Both the position numbers and the translations under genes were made by a program. The notes beneath the pieces were generated by a model. It did not search any database. It was not told the DNA's origin and was given only the letters and a program-made list of their open reading frames with translations. From assembly GCA_021307315.1 (NCBI GenBank), contig JAJSPD010000023.1, positions 248,001 through 312,000 of the forward strand: a stretch of 64,000 nt of DNA. Direction: 5' to 3'. The stretch is from Bisporella sp. PMI_857. Lineage: Eukaryota; Ascomycota; Leotiomycetes; Helotiales; Helotiaceae. Positions 43,325 through 57,432 of this stretch are shown here, in pieces; position 1 is the first letter of the stretch; each line of letters starts with the position of its first letter.

Positions 43325-44398
43325 ATGGCAACAATTACTTGCCAGATTATTGATGCACAGACAGGAAAACCTGCAGCTGGTATGCAGGTGGTACTTCGAC
43401 CTTTGAAAGATAGCCACAAAATGTTTTCCTCCTGCACCAACTTTAATGGGCAAGTGACGCGATGGGACTTGTGTAATAAACAATCACTTGCTCAATATCT
43501 GAAAGCCGAAATCGGAAACAACGACTCCGCTTGGCAAATTGGATTTGATACTGGCCGATATTTTGGTCGAGCCAATACGTACTGGCCGGTAATGGATGTG
43601 AACTTTTATTTATGGTCAGGTGAAAGCTTCCACATGAGCATTTTGATGGGGAAATCTGACTATCGTGTCTTACGGACACTGAAGCCTGCTTCTGCACCGG
43701 AAAGACCATCAAAAATGGTATTATCTGTAGCCAGAGAAAGTCAGATCCGAACTTTTAATAGGGCTGTCAACCGGAACTTTACTGAAGATCAGGTTAAATA
43801 TTTAAGGGAGCAATTCACTAACGATATGAAGCCAAGTATGGACGTGCAAAAATTAATAGCACAGCAATTAGGCGTAGAGTTGCTGCAAGTTGAGATATGG
43901 TTTGCAAATCAACGTCTGGGGCACAAAAGGTTTAATGTGCAAAACTTGGAGGTAATGATCTTCTGCGAGTCACTATTCCCATAGAACTATGAACTAAATT
44001 TCGTATAGCTTGCTCCGTCACAGGAATTTTACAAGAAATTACCAGCAGTGCCCATGGAGCAGGACGACTTATCGCCGGAACCATTACGGCCAAAGAGAGC
44101 CTCTAAAAACATGCCTAATCTACGAGAAGAACGTAGAGCTTCCAGCCAGCCTCAGGAGTATAATCCGATTGATTCAGACTCGGCTCCATTATTGGACGAA
44201 GACCCATTGCGGTCAAACACTATAATAGAAACTATCATTCACCAGGTGAGAATTGGATCTAAGCGCTCAACACTGAATGCCAGCGAACAACTACCGCTTG
44301 ATATCATTGAAAGCCGTCAAGAGCGTGGAGCTAGGGAACACAAGAAGAAATTGTTAAGAAGGTCGCTCCGAATTGCTCAATTGCATCCAGGCAATTGA
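43325..44398 (+). CDS. transthyretin/HIUase-like domain fused to homeodomain (paralogue B)
   Basis: Exons 43325-43951 and 44024-44398 (GTAATG...CACAG) give 333 residues. Residues 3-118: QTGKPAAGMQVVLRPL, WQIGFDTGRYFGRA, WPVMDVNFYLW and SFHMSILMGKSDYRV match the transthyretin-fold hydrolase that converts 5-hydroxyisourate in uric-acid breakdown. The catalytic set is mostly replaced (Q7, Q43, LRTL at the end; H103 kept), so a binding rather than enzymatic role is likely. Residues about 143-203 form a homeodomain: NRNFTEDQVKYLREQF (helix 1), VQKLIAQQLGVE (helix 2) and LLQVEIWFANQRLGHKR (helix 3) with W192, F193, N195 and R197. The tail has an APLLDEDP block and a basic KLLRRSLRIAQ. Inference: a nuclear regulator that could sense a small ligand. 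It is a paralogue of 34703-35760 with the same intron position. Confidence 0.75.
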
Positions 44399-45492
44399 GT
44401 TGTGGTCTTGTTTCTAAATTTCATTCCTTGCGTTTATTTTAATTTAATACTGGACTATACTGTAAAATAATTGCATTCTGTTTTCAGAAATCAGTAACCC
44501 AGCTTTTTTAAAACAAACATCTTAACGTCCATCCCTACGTGCCGGAAAACCCTACGTGCCGGAACGACTTCATGGTTTGGGGGTCTTACATCCCCGCCAC
44601 ATAAATATAAAGAGTTATAATCAGTTTGCTAACGTTATTGTTCTTTAACTAACGGTACATATGGAAACACGCGCCTAATACTCTCCTTCTCGATTCCAGA
44701 AGTATCAATTCGATTTCTCATTTCTAAGATGTCTTGTTCTCGGTTCTTGAAAAGATTTGACGTCGGAACTAAGAGCTGGAGTCGTTTGAGCACGTGATAA
44801 GACTAACCTTAGAACACAAATGTTGGGCATCTCAGCTAATCATGCACCCCGCGTCCACTTAAAGTTTATACCGAATTAATCTTTCTAATGGCTGCCAACA
44901 TATTCTCCTTTTAAATACACGGATCTCGTAAATTTAGGACATCAATTTTGAACAGCTCAGTGGTTCATTGTTCCAAAACCAGGCGTTGAGATTTCGAATC
45001 CATTATTTTATATCTGAGAAAGAGGATATATTAAGCGCGGGTGTGAGATTATGTCACAAAGGTCTCGGCACAAGCCAATTGTGAAGGCCTAGGCGGCTGA
45101 CTAATGTCTGCACTCTATTTGGATTACCTAAGTTAAGTTAATGCGAAACTTAACGTTAATCAGCCAGATATGGCTATATTTAGCCTGCTAAGTTAGAAAG
45201 GATGGCTTTGCTCTTGTGCCTGAGGCATACAGCCTGCGGGTCCGCGTTGTTGCTGACAAGCTGAGCATAGAGCATCAATTCGCTCGTGATTAATTGAGCA
45301 AGAATTGTTGACGAGAATTTACAAAATGAATAACTTAGAGACTTTGGTCCAAACTTTAAGCTGACAGACTTTAAAAATGATTTAATTATCCAGTGTTGAT
45401 ATTTTCACACCTTGACAATATGCTATTGGATTCTCACCTCGCAGAGATGTCCGTTACTGCATCTCCCAAAGAAAACTATTTACCAGGAATGC
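44399..45492. other. intergenic, degraded repeats
   Basis: Two tandem copies of 'ccctacgtgccggaa' (44533-44547 and 44550-44564). Faint traces of the dispersed repeat occur near 44680-44760 (-) and 45000-45040 (+). No gene. Confidence 0.4.
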
Positions 45493-48400
45493 TCAATTCG
45501 ATCTCTGGCTTTTAAATTTCTGATGTTTACATGAAGAAATGTCCAACATCACCTTCCGCTTGATACGGCCGCACAATTTCGAAGCGCTGGCTTCTCGGCC
45601 GATTGTGTCCTCTAAACCATCATCACTGACGCTGACATCCGTCCAATCATTTGCATCATCTTCACTTTGATTTTCCAAATCAAGTGCGAGCTCAGCAAAA
45701 TCTTCCCTAAACTCGCGTTCTTCCTCGATTTCGTCATCGACATGCACATGGTCGAGTTTCGAATGTCGCAATCCATGACTGCGCGTGAAGCCCTTCAACT
45801 TGAGGCCATGAATATCAAAGAAATGGATCTGCAACTCGAAGTAGCTTGTAAACAAGTCGCTTGTGCACGATAGAACCGGACACTTCATAGGACCTCGGTC
45901 ACGATAAGCTTTCTGGTGAACGTCCATATGCCGGTTGAATATCCCTCTGTTCGTAAATTGGGTGAATTGCTTCGAGAATAAACTCTGAGTATTCAGACAG
46001 AAAGGGCACTGGAGACCGGCTGTAAACATGTGATAAGACTGCACGAGGTTAAGGTTACGACGAGGAGCTTTGGCATGAATTTCGCAATGGTCTTCCCAGT
46101 TGAACTCGTCTGTGAACCAGCCACACTCGGGATGCTCGAAACAGAATTTTGGCTCAAAGGGGCCTTGCTTCAGGGTGACACTATGTGACTCCCACAGATG
46201 CCGCTGGAGGTCTTCCTCGGAAGCGCACTGAAGATTACATTTGTCCCAAAGGCATTGAGACTGATGTTTCGTCAGATGTCGTTTTAGGTGAGTTGATATT
46301 GACTTCCGTGATTGAACTGCCTGGCCAGATTGGCTGTTAAGTCCTGCCTTCCGTCTTACATCGTTCAGTCGCTTCGACTCTTTAGCTCTAAGATTTCGCC
46401 GCTGTTCAACATCAGATATGTTATTAGCGAAGTCATCTGGAAGATAGACACGTTTTTGTACAAATTCGTTCCGGCAAGTTCCCCACTTGCAGCGCTCAGG
46501 ACGAGACGACTGGAAATCTGATTCTATCTTTTTTTATGCGTTTGTCCAAAGCAGTCGTGTATATGTCCTGGACGTTGGTTGCTGGAAAGTTCATCCATCA
46601 ACTGTTCACAAATTGGACAGCGGCCATCGATTGGAGCTTCCCCGGGTAGTAATTAACACACTCTTCTGGCATGCAAAGATTCTGAAGAGCTTGGATGATA
46701 GAGGCATCGGGAAGAGCATTGTGATGAGGCTCCTGTGTCCAGAATCCAACAGCAATTGCGAAACGGTCAGGAAAGTGAGTTGGTGATATAAATTTTAGAA
46801 GTGGGCTCTCAGATGTTGTCTTCGTTTTATCAGTTAAGACTCCATTTTCTCCATTCTCAATCATTTTCCGAATCTTGTTGGAATCAGCAAGCTCGAATGA
46901 TATATCTCGATATTGAATACGAGCTTTCTGATACAACTTGACGAAAAGGCGCTTTCGTTTCCAAATTGTGTTATTATGCTGCTGACGAAGTTGGAGGCTG
47001 TCACCTTCGGCCAAGCGTTTTCCCTCAAGAATTCTGAGATCAGCATCAAGTTGAACAAGATCCGGATGTTCCAAAACAGCTTTATTCTCCAAGAAAGGAA
47101 GGCTGGTAGGGGCGTTTGGATTCAAGTTTAGTCTCATGCTTCGCAGCATCCGAATATGATCCTGGCGTAAAGATTCGTGATTTATGATTCCTTGGACATC
47201 AATGGCAGATATATTTGATATATAACTCTCACCCATCACTTTCACAGCGTGACCGAGCAGCTGTGAGTATTGATTTGGGCTAACTTCAGCGTTGCCTAAC
47301 TGCATAAATATTTAGTCGTATTGGAGTCGAAAGCAACTTACCATCGATAGCATTCGCAGTTCCTCGGCGTAAATTATACATTCTCAGGGTTTCTCGAAAG
47401 CCTAGCCGTATGCCCAATTCTGCAACATCTCTTGACGCTTCGTTGTAATTATATGAAAGTTCTGGATCGATTGAATTATCCTTTTTGCAGTGTCGGAATA
47501 TAAGCATATCTTGCTTCGTTTTTTTGAATCTAAAGTGAAGGCCTTCATTATTGCCTAGTGATTTAAGGTATTTCAATTCGCCTGGTTTTCTCAGATCGAC
47601 AAATATGTCATCGGCAAATGCGAGACCAAGAAAATGGCTGACAGGGCACCTTCCACGACATATGCGATCTTCACGAAGCGCCACCCACTTGTATTCTTCA
47701 TGGTCATTACCTCCCTGATCTCGATTGCCTTTCTCATAACGGAACCTGACCTTCAGAATGAGCTCAAGTGAATTTCCTGGCCCAGTTGGGAGGCCGATGA
47801 GTTCAAAATCCTAATTATATACAGTCAGTTGATTGTTGCCTAGCGATTTTTCGGATCTACCTTATAACGCATTGCCTGATTGCTTCCGCGATATGCAGAA
47901 GATTCGATGATAGTTCCAGGTCTAGCTCCGGTATATGTTATCAAAAGCAGCATAAAACTAAGCTGAACTCTGTATCGGGGATGGCGAAACTCATGAATAT
48001 CGTAACACCACAAGTATGTTAATAGCCAGCCTATATCTAAAGCATCTGCCAATGCTTTTTGGCGGCGTACTTTAGCAAGACCTTTTCCCCTAAGTTCCGT
48101 TTTAATAAACTATTGATTTAGCATCAATACTTCTGTAGAGAATATGTGCGAGACACTCACGGAAAGTACGTCTGTTCCTATATGTGGCGGAATGAGATTG
48201 TCCGTTGTTCTAAAGTACATGGTGCGAAAGGAATACCATGTGTTTTTTAGTGTTTTCAATGTCATACGTTCTGTGAGTAGGCCAACAGATCCCTTGAAAA
48301 CCCATTCCATGAAGTGCTTTAATCGCCCAGGAGAAGGAATGGGTTCGCCATGCTGCAAACAAGGCCCGTTATAGTGCCTAAACTGAAGAAATCTATTATA

Positions 48401-48611
48401 TTAGTAATAAAAAGAATACTGTCAAGAGTTTTGCTTACTCTTTCCACAACATTTGCGCGTGAATATATCGCTTGCTTGTTGGTGGAACAACTGGTGGGTG
48501 GTGTAGGGATTGTGAATATCTAGCTTCAATCGCCTCTCCTTCTTTTTCTGAGATGGGAGTCACATCTCGGCGACTACGTCTAGGAGCTTCAGTGTAAGTG
48601 ATAGATGACAT
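45493..48611 (-). pseudogene. DUF3435-type tyrosine recombinase with C2H2 tail (Starship captain family), C-terminus frameshifted
   Basis: Exons 48611-48439, 48392-48161, 48109-47861, 47810-47342 and 47295 onward join in phase through 46-51 nt introns. The catalytic core of a tyrosine recombinase is readable: arginine box ITYTGARPGTIIES, second arginine box MYNLRRGTANAID and the terminal QLLGHAVKVMGESYIS with the His and the putative Tyr nucleophile. FADDIFVDLRKPGELKYLK and FKKTKQDMLIFRHC are typical of fungal DUF3435. The C-terminal half carries Cys/His fingers (RCPICEQLMDEL, QCPFCLNTQ with RHMDVH, KCPVLSC with IHFFDIH). Two frame changes (near 46645, and at the T-run 46529-46535) break this half, so the gene is either damaged or has homopolymer errors. 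Family role: site-specific integration of giant fungal transposons. Confidence 0.75.
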
Positions 48612-50084
48612 CGAGCAAGATGAAGAAGAAAGCAGTTGAAGTGAACAGAAAGTCGGAAAGGGTTATTAAGAATGTTATGAAGCGGGGTCGAAGGCCAACG
48701 CTGTGGGTCAAGTTATTATCTGTCAAAAGCAGCGTCGTGGTTATAAGGATTGTAGAGCCCGTTGTTCAAGACTCAAAATGACCGGTTATGAAAGCAATCT
48801 TAGAAGCAGGCTTTGTTCGAATCGGATATATGATTTCCTAATTTTCAATTTCTATTTTCTAAGGAAGATATCATAGAACTAGGATACAATTTTCGAGACA
48901 AGATATGCGAGACTACGTTTACGATGATCAAAATTGGAATAGCGTTTTTTTAGAAGTAAGCTTTAGTTTTCACTGAAAAAGTTACACATTGATTTTTGCG
49001 TTTGTAGCGTTTATTAAGAGCCTTTTGTTGATTTACATTGTTTAAAATACAGTTCGGTCATCGATTAGCTTTTTTTTAACGATTTTCTCTATCCGCTGAC
49101 ATACAACCCAGTATTTTAACCTCAGTCTTTTGATCTGATTATCGATCCATATTATCAATCCCTGGTACTTAGTCTGTTTTTTTTCTAGTACTTTCTTAAA
49201 TGCAATCAATGCAAGCCTGCGTTGCAAGTAAGTAAAAAATAACGTTCACAGTAGTATATATATACATACCATTCTACTTGGACTTTTGGTACCGTACATT
49301 TGTACCCCTTTATTCCGTTTCTTTTAATCAGCGCGAACGCTAGCTCTACAAGATCTTTTACTGTTTTTACTAACAGTTTTGTCGAAAAAAATGAGCGAGA
49401 AGGAAAAACGCGAGCATAAGCCCACATTTTCCCTGCTGTTTCGATAAAAGCGGAATATAGATTATAAAGGACAGTCGGCAAAGAATTATAAGAAGTATCG
49501 TAAAACATAGTGTGCGATTGCAGTTTGAATGAGTCTATTCAGTGTCAGTTCTGTGTTTGCTTGAAACTGGAAGTTGGGTGCCTCAAAGTATATAAAGGAA
49601 GAAATAAAATTAAGATAAATAAAAGCAATCCGTATCTTCAAAGAACTTCGCCCAGCTATAATAAAAGGCACAAATTAACGTTTAAGTTTACAAGTTGCGT
49701 ATAGCTGATTAATAACATCGGGAAAAATAGATAGGAGTAAAGCTCATTTCTGCAAAGCTGCACTATAACTATAGTAACAACTTTAACTATTTCAGAAATT
49801 GGAATTAACGGGTAATAGAAGGCAATTTTGGAAAAACAGATTCTAAATTTGAATAATTAAAAAGATGCTTTAATAAACAAAATACAATTTTCAAAATATG
49901 ATCACTTTTCTGCCGATCTGAGGCTGCGGTCACTCCAGACTGGGTAGATAGCCCAGTTCTCCTCAGTCCATGGTCGTATATGACCTCTGCATAATAAACA
50001 CAAATCTATATATATTTAAAAAAAAAATAAAAAAAATAAAACGTAAAATTCCTATTGATAATCTAATCTAAGTATTTTATAGTC
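48612..50084. other. AT-rich intergenic region
   Basis: No convincing gene. Several short AT-driven open frames occur on both strands. Contains the first member (49943-49979) of a direct repeat pair whose partner is at 52307-52343. Confidence 0.4.
49943..49979 (+). repeat. 37-bp direct repeat, copy 1
   Basis: Identical to 52307-52343 except one base; the word includes 'agcccagttctcctcagtc'. The flanks are less similar. Confidence 0.6.
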
Positions 50085-50975
50085 TCAACAACGGCAGCAA
50101 TCCCCTTTCTGATGACAAGGTCTAGACATCTCCTTGGTGCGGTGTAAAGGAAGGTAATTAAACGATCTAGAAGCTATTGCCCCTTTCGGAAAGCAATGCA
50201 AGAAGTGAGAACAAACATTCTTGGGAATTTCATATATAGCTTTGCAGTCCCAAACCATATAGCATCGTTCATTGAAGGCCAATGCTGCGTCTGCATACTC
50301 AGAGAATGGAATTCTCAGGCGTCCATGTGCAAGTTTCCGAACCTTCCGCCTATAACGTGGGTTGTTGCGGAACTTTATTAGTAAAATCGCTGTTATCAGA
50401 GGTTGCAGCTTCCGATTGAACAGCATTTCTATATGGTCGGTTGCCCACTTGATGTCGCTAGTTTCGGTGGATTTGGGATTGTGAAGCTTAATACCTAGAA
50501 AATCTACTGCAAGATATACATAGACAAGATCTTTAAGGCTAGCTTTTCGGATCCTTTCCTCTGAAGGAAGTTCTAATATGCGTTAGCTAGATTTGTATCT
50601 TATTAGGTCTATATACCCATCTTCATATAGTCGAAAATTAGTTCTGTTTGAGATTTAGTGAAATCTGGAAAGTGCGATGACGCAAATGGATTTTGAGCCG
50701 ATAACTAGATAGGCGTATTAGATTATTGATCATAAGAAACGATAAAATTGATTACGACTGAAGGAATTCAAATATACTTCATCTCGAGGTATTTGAGTTG
50801 GATCAAGAAGAATGCCATCCAATCTAAGGTATGATGCAAAAATGTAGAGGCTAGAGGATTTGAATAGATTTTCTGTAGGGATTAACTCCGAATATGAGCC
50901 TATGACTATAGGTATTATAGAGAATTGATCTACTAAAGCGGAAATGCGCTTAAGATCCTTTGAATCGAGCTCCAT
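50085..50975 (-). CDS. hypothetical protein, possibly BTB/POZ-like, 257 aa
   Basis: Exons 50975-50778, 50704-50617 and 50572-50085 join in phase (introns of 73 and 44 nt; CTAAT and CTAAC branch sites). The order of elements is reminiscent of fungal BTB domains: SYSELIPTENLFKSSSLYIF, then DGILLDPTQIPRDE, FTKSQTELIFDYMKMGELP-like and DLVYVYLAVDFLGI. The C-terminal part is basic and Cys-rich (RNNPRYRRKVRKLAHGRLRI; final HQKGDCCRC). The match to BTB is weak. Intact despite the AT-rich surroundings. Confidence 0.5.
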
Positions 50976-53402
50976 GATCGATAGCAAGAGCAAGATAATT
51001 GTGCTAGAGTCTAGATATGAGTTATTGCTGAAATGACAGTACAAAGAACTCACATTAAGGAGGGGACGTTACGAATACTTATACTTAAGTTGCCACATGC
51101 AATTTTGCTCGAAGAAGGCGCTTCGTGCATTGTTGACTATACATATTCACAGCGCTTATATGTAACAGCCCTATCTTTGAATACTCTATATAGGTTGGCG
51201 AAAGTAGAATTATAGATTCCCTCTATCCGAATCAATTACGCCACTACCATGCGAGAAAGTCTCAGGTCCTGTCTACTGTATCTCAGTGGTTCTCATTACT
51301 CGGCCGCATGCTGATGTTTCACAATCTGGGAGACTTCTTGCGTAGCTGATTAGCGGGGATAACCAAGTGGCAGGTTCCTGAAACCGCCTCACCTCAGCTA
51401 ATAGGTAGCTTAGTCAATAGGAGGGGGATACTTGAACGAAGCGGAATGTGCCGGACATCAATTGAAGGCAGCAATAATCAAAGAGCTAGAACTTGTAATC
51501 GTAACTATTTTAGCACTTTCGTTTCTGCTATTATTTGAAGGGCAAAATTGAAAAGAGGAGTCTTCCTGTCATTCAAGAGAAAAGAATCGAGTTAATTAAG
51601 AAATTAAGTTTTCGTATTTTTAGACGACACAGGCAGGTTGCGGTCTGTTACTATCATATGGTTATCTCATATGGTTATCCACTTATATGGACTAGTGAAT
51701 GTCTGTATAGAGTCTGAAAAGGTCAGTAAGTGTTTCAATCCTGTAATTTGATATCCGCATGGCTGATCGCGTTGTAATTTTAGTGTGTTGCGCTTGTAAA
51801 TACAAAGGTTACACGCCGTAACAGTGCGGTTTTCGGAAAGCGTTGCGCGTAGTCAGCGGATAACTGTACGGGTATGGTGGGTATAGTTATCATTTCCCCT
51901 TGGCTGTATTGATTCTTATATGAATCGATTTACGGCCAAACCACATAGTTGTAAATTAATAAGCTAGACTTAAGTTGATTAATTAAAAACTCTAGATCTT
52001 AGAAAGAAATCAACACGAAAAGAGAAAAAGAAGATGGACGTTCACGGTCTCTATAAACTGCTATTAAACTGCCAAAGTGCAATACTAGAATAATTATTGC
52101 TTTTTAGTATGCACGTATAACAAATATATATAAACGTTATGTAAACCGAGCTACTGTTTTCGATTTTTGCTTTGAATTCAAGAAATCATATTTTCTATTC
52201 TAGTTTCTAAGACAATAGCCTAAAAAATAAAATCTAATTTTTGAAATTCGGGCCAAGTTTAGTGTTTAAGATCTACCGATCTGGGGCCATAGTTTCTCAA
52301 GAGCAAGTAGATAGCCCAGTTCTCCTCAGTCTATGGTCGTATGTACCCACTCCGTCGGTTATTTAACATACAATACTCTTGAATCTTGAAACCGAAGCTG
52401 CAATGCTGCTTTTCCAAGGTCGTGCTTCTGACCACTAATCATGCCGTCCTTCAGTAACCCGAAATTTGTAGCCTGAGGCCGCAACGAGATGGCACAGGGA
52501 ATGCTAGTAGCCGAGGCTCACTTAGCCATCCTTATACAGCTATGTGCTTGGCGCACATTCTAGCTGTATGGGACCTTTATTCTGTCTTCTAGAATCGTGT
52601 ATTCTACAATACTATTATATCACTTCGCTCACACCCGATTGAATATTGCACAGCTCTGATTTACTCTGTGACACTTTTTATACGCCCTGGCCTTGGGCGG
52701 CTTAATTGATATAGGGGGAGCTCCCGAGTCTAAACGTGCCTTACGCTCGGGTTACCCAGGACGTCCTCGACCATTAATTATAGCTGCTTTTTTAAATGAT
52801 ATGTATATAGCTTCGACAGCAGGATCACTTTTATTGCGCTTAAGATATTTAAATTAGAGACTAGAACAACATGCCTACAAATTTATACTTTTCAAAACTA
52901 TATCGCGGGTCAGCTCATTGATAATAAGTTGTATTTATCACTATTTTTGGCTTACTGTAAAAATCTGCAAAGTGCTGACAAGTTCATCGCCAGCATCACA
53001 TGCTAGGTTGGGAATCTGACTTTGCCTGCCCTCTTAATAATAAAGAATTCACTTAAATTATATCACTGTTGCTTCTATAGTGAGATTATCTTTAATTAAC
53101 CTTACAAAAAATTATACGTTTACCAGCGCAACATACATTCCATAAGTGGATGTAGTTTAAGTTGATTGCAAGCTAGGGTGATGTCATGATTTACTACAAT
53201 GGGAGATGCGTGGTTTTACAGTTTAGGGGATTCTAACCATGCTTGTTAAGCAGAAAGTCTAGGGGTCCTGACGCTAATGCTTAATTTTTGTTTTTACATT
53301 CACACGCAAAATTTCAGGGAGATTCCGGTAAACAAATAAAACATTGATTCATTCAGTATACAGCAAGGAAAACCCGAACACCCTCCGAAATCAGACCACC
53401 CT
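50976..53402. other. AT-rich intergenic region between accessory and core DNA
   Basis: 2.4 kb with no gene I can support. Contains the second direct-repeat copy (52307-52343) and several T/A runs. It forms the left border of the conserved block that begins with aconitase. Confidence 0.45.
52307..52343 (+). repeat. 37-bp direct repeat, copy 2
   Basis: Partner of 49943-49979, 2.36 kb apart, same orientation. It could mark the ends of a decayed element; no coding relic lies between apart from the intact gene at 50085-50975. Confidence 0.55.
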
Positions 53403-56232
<2,830 letters not shown>

Positions 56233-56867
56233 TGTGAGTGGAGAGGGGGGTGGTGGTGGGAGGAGGATGAGGAAGTGTTTTGGGGAGAGAGAAGAAGAAG
56301 CACGAGCAAGCAGAAACTGATGTAAATAGCTCCCTCTCCAAAGGCAAGCCTGTTCGGCAGCGCCTTATCTTGTTCGGTTATGACTTGAAAACAAGCCGGG
56401 GTGTCGGGCCAATGGGAGAGCAAGCAAAATCAGCGGAACAGTGGGGTTTTTTAGGGTGACGTTATTCCGTGCCGAATGGAAACAGCGCGGGCTGAGGATC
56501 AGGTTTTGCTTTTTTTTGGTATTTGGTATTGGTCGATTGCGAGTGGCTAAATATCAATTGAGCCGGCAAGCCAAAAGATAACTAACTGTCTGTAATTGGG
56601 TGTGGTAGGAGAATTTAATGTCCGAAATAAATCACTGTGCAAGCATTTGAGCCTCTAAAGTACAGATATTGTATATTTATTTACTTACAAGGTATTTACT
56701 ATATATACTTAGCGCGGTACCTCTATCCGGGTCCATCCGTCCTTTATTAAATTTGGTCTGGAGACCGAGGGAAGTTTTTTTTTTCATGCTCACCCCTTCG
56801 GCCAAACTAGCGGTTTTCGGCACCACCAAAATATTGTGAATTTCAATTCTTCTTTGGCCTCCACAAA
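56233..56867. promoter_or_regulatory. divergent promoter region of aconitase and BUD20
   Basis: 635 bp between two divergent starts. On the aconitase strand the leader just before ATG is strongly pyrimidine-rich (bases 56236-56300 read G/A-rich on the plus strand), a common feature of highly expressed fungal genes. No specific factor site is claimed. Confidence 0.45.
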
Positions 56868-57351
56868 ATGGGAATCCCTCAGAAATCTACAAAGACGAAG
56901 ACCCGGCGCAGGCTGAGGTACGGTAACTCATTGATTTTTGCGATTCCATTGACGGCCCAACTAGAAGCTGATTTATGCACAGAGATCTCGATCAGATCAA
57001 GGAAGACCTCCGGTCCCCTAAGCACCTCCAACAACATAAAGCTACCAAAGCAGCGGAGGATCTTCCTGGTCTGGGGCAATTTTATTGCGTAGAATGCGCA
57101 AAATGGTTTGAGACGGAAAAGAGCTTGGTGGCGCATCGCAAAGGCAGCACGCACAAGAGACAGTGGGACTTCTCTACCTTTTATATTCTGGAAAATACTA
57201 AAAATTTGGTAGGGTCAAGGCATTGAAGGCCGAGCCATATACCCAAAAGGAGGCCGAAGCAGCAATTGGCTTGACAACGGACAACGGACCTCGACATGCT
57301 GCCAGAGATATGGAGGTGGAGATGGAAAACCCAGAGGGTACAGCCACTTGA
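56868..57351 (+). CDS. BUD20: Bud20/ZNF593-family C2H2 zinc finger protein, 122 aa
   Basis: Exons 56868-56917, 56983-57162 and 57213-57351, in phase. The family acts in nuclear export and maturation of the 60S ribosomal subunit. Seen here: a basic N-terminus (KSTKTKTRRRLRRDLDQIKE), one C2H2 finger (FYCVECAKWFETEKSLVAH, then HKR) and the family signature after the finger, VKALKAEPYTQKEAEAAIG. Length matches fungal Bud20 (about 120). Intron 1 begins GTACGG; intron 2 begins GTGGGA and is set by phase. It is tail-to-tail with DAM1, only 81 bp apart. Confidence 0.93.
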
Positions 57352-57432
57352 AACCTCACCTGGGTATCTACCCATCTAAACTTCTGGTGGCTGTAAAATG
57401 TTGCACAGGAGATGAATTCTGGGGTATCATCG

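Noticed and set aside
49042..49704. Short open frames in AT-rich DNA
   Set aside because: No domain, splice partner or coding bias; expected by chance in this composition.
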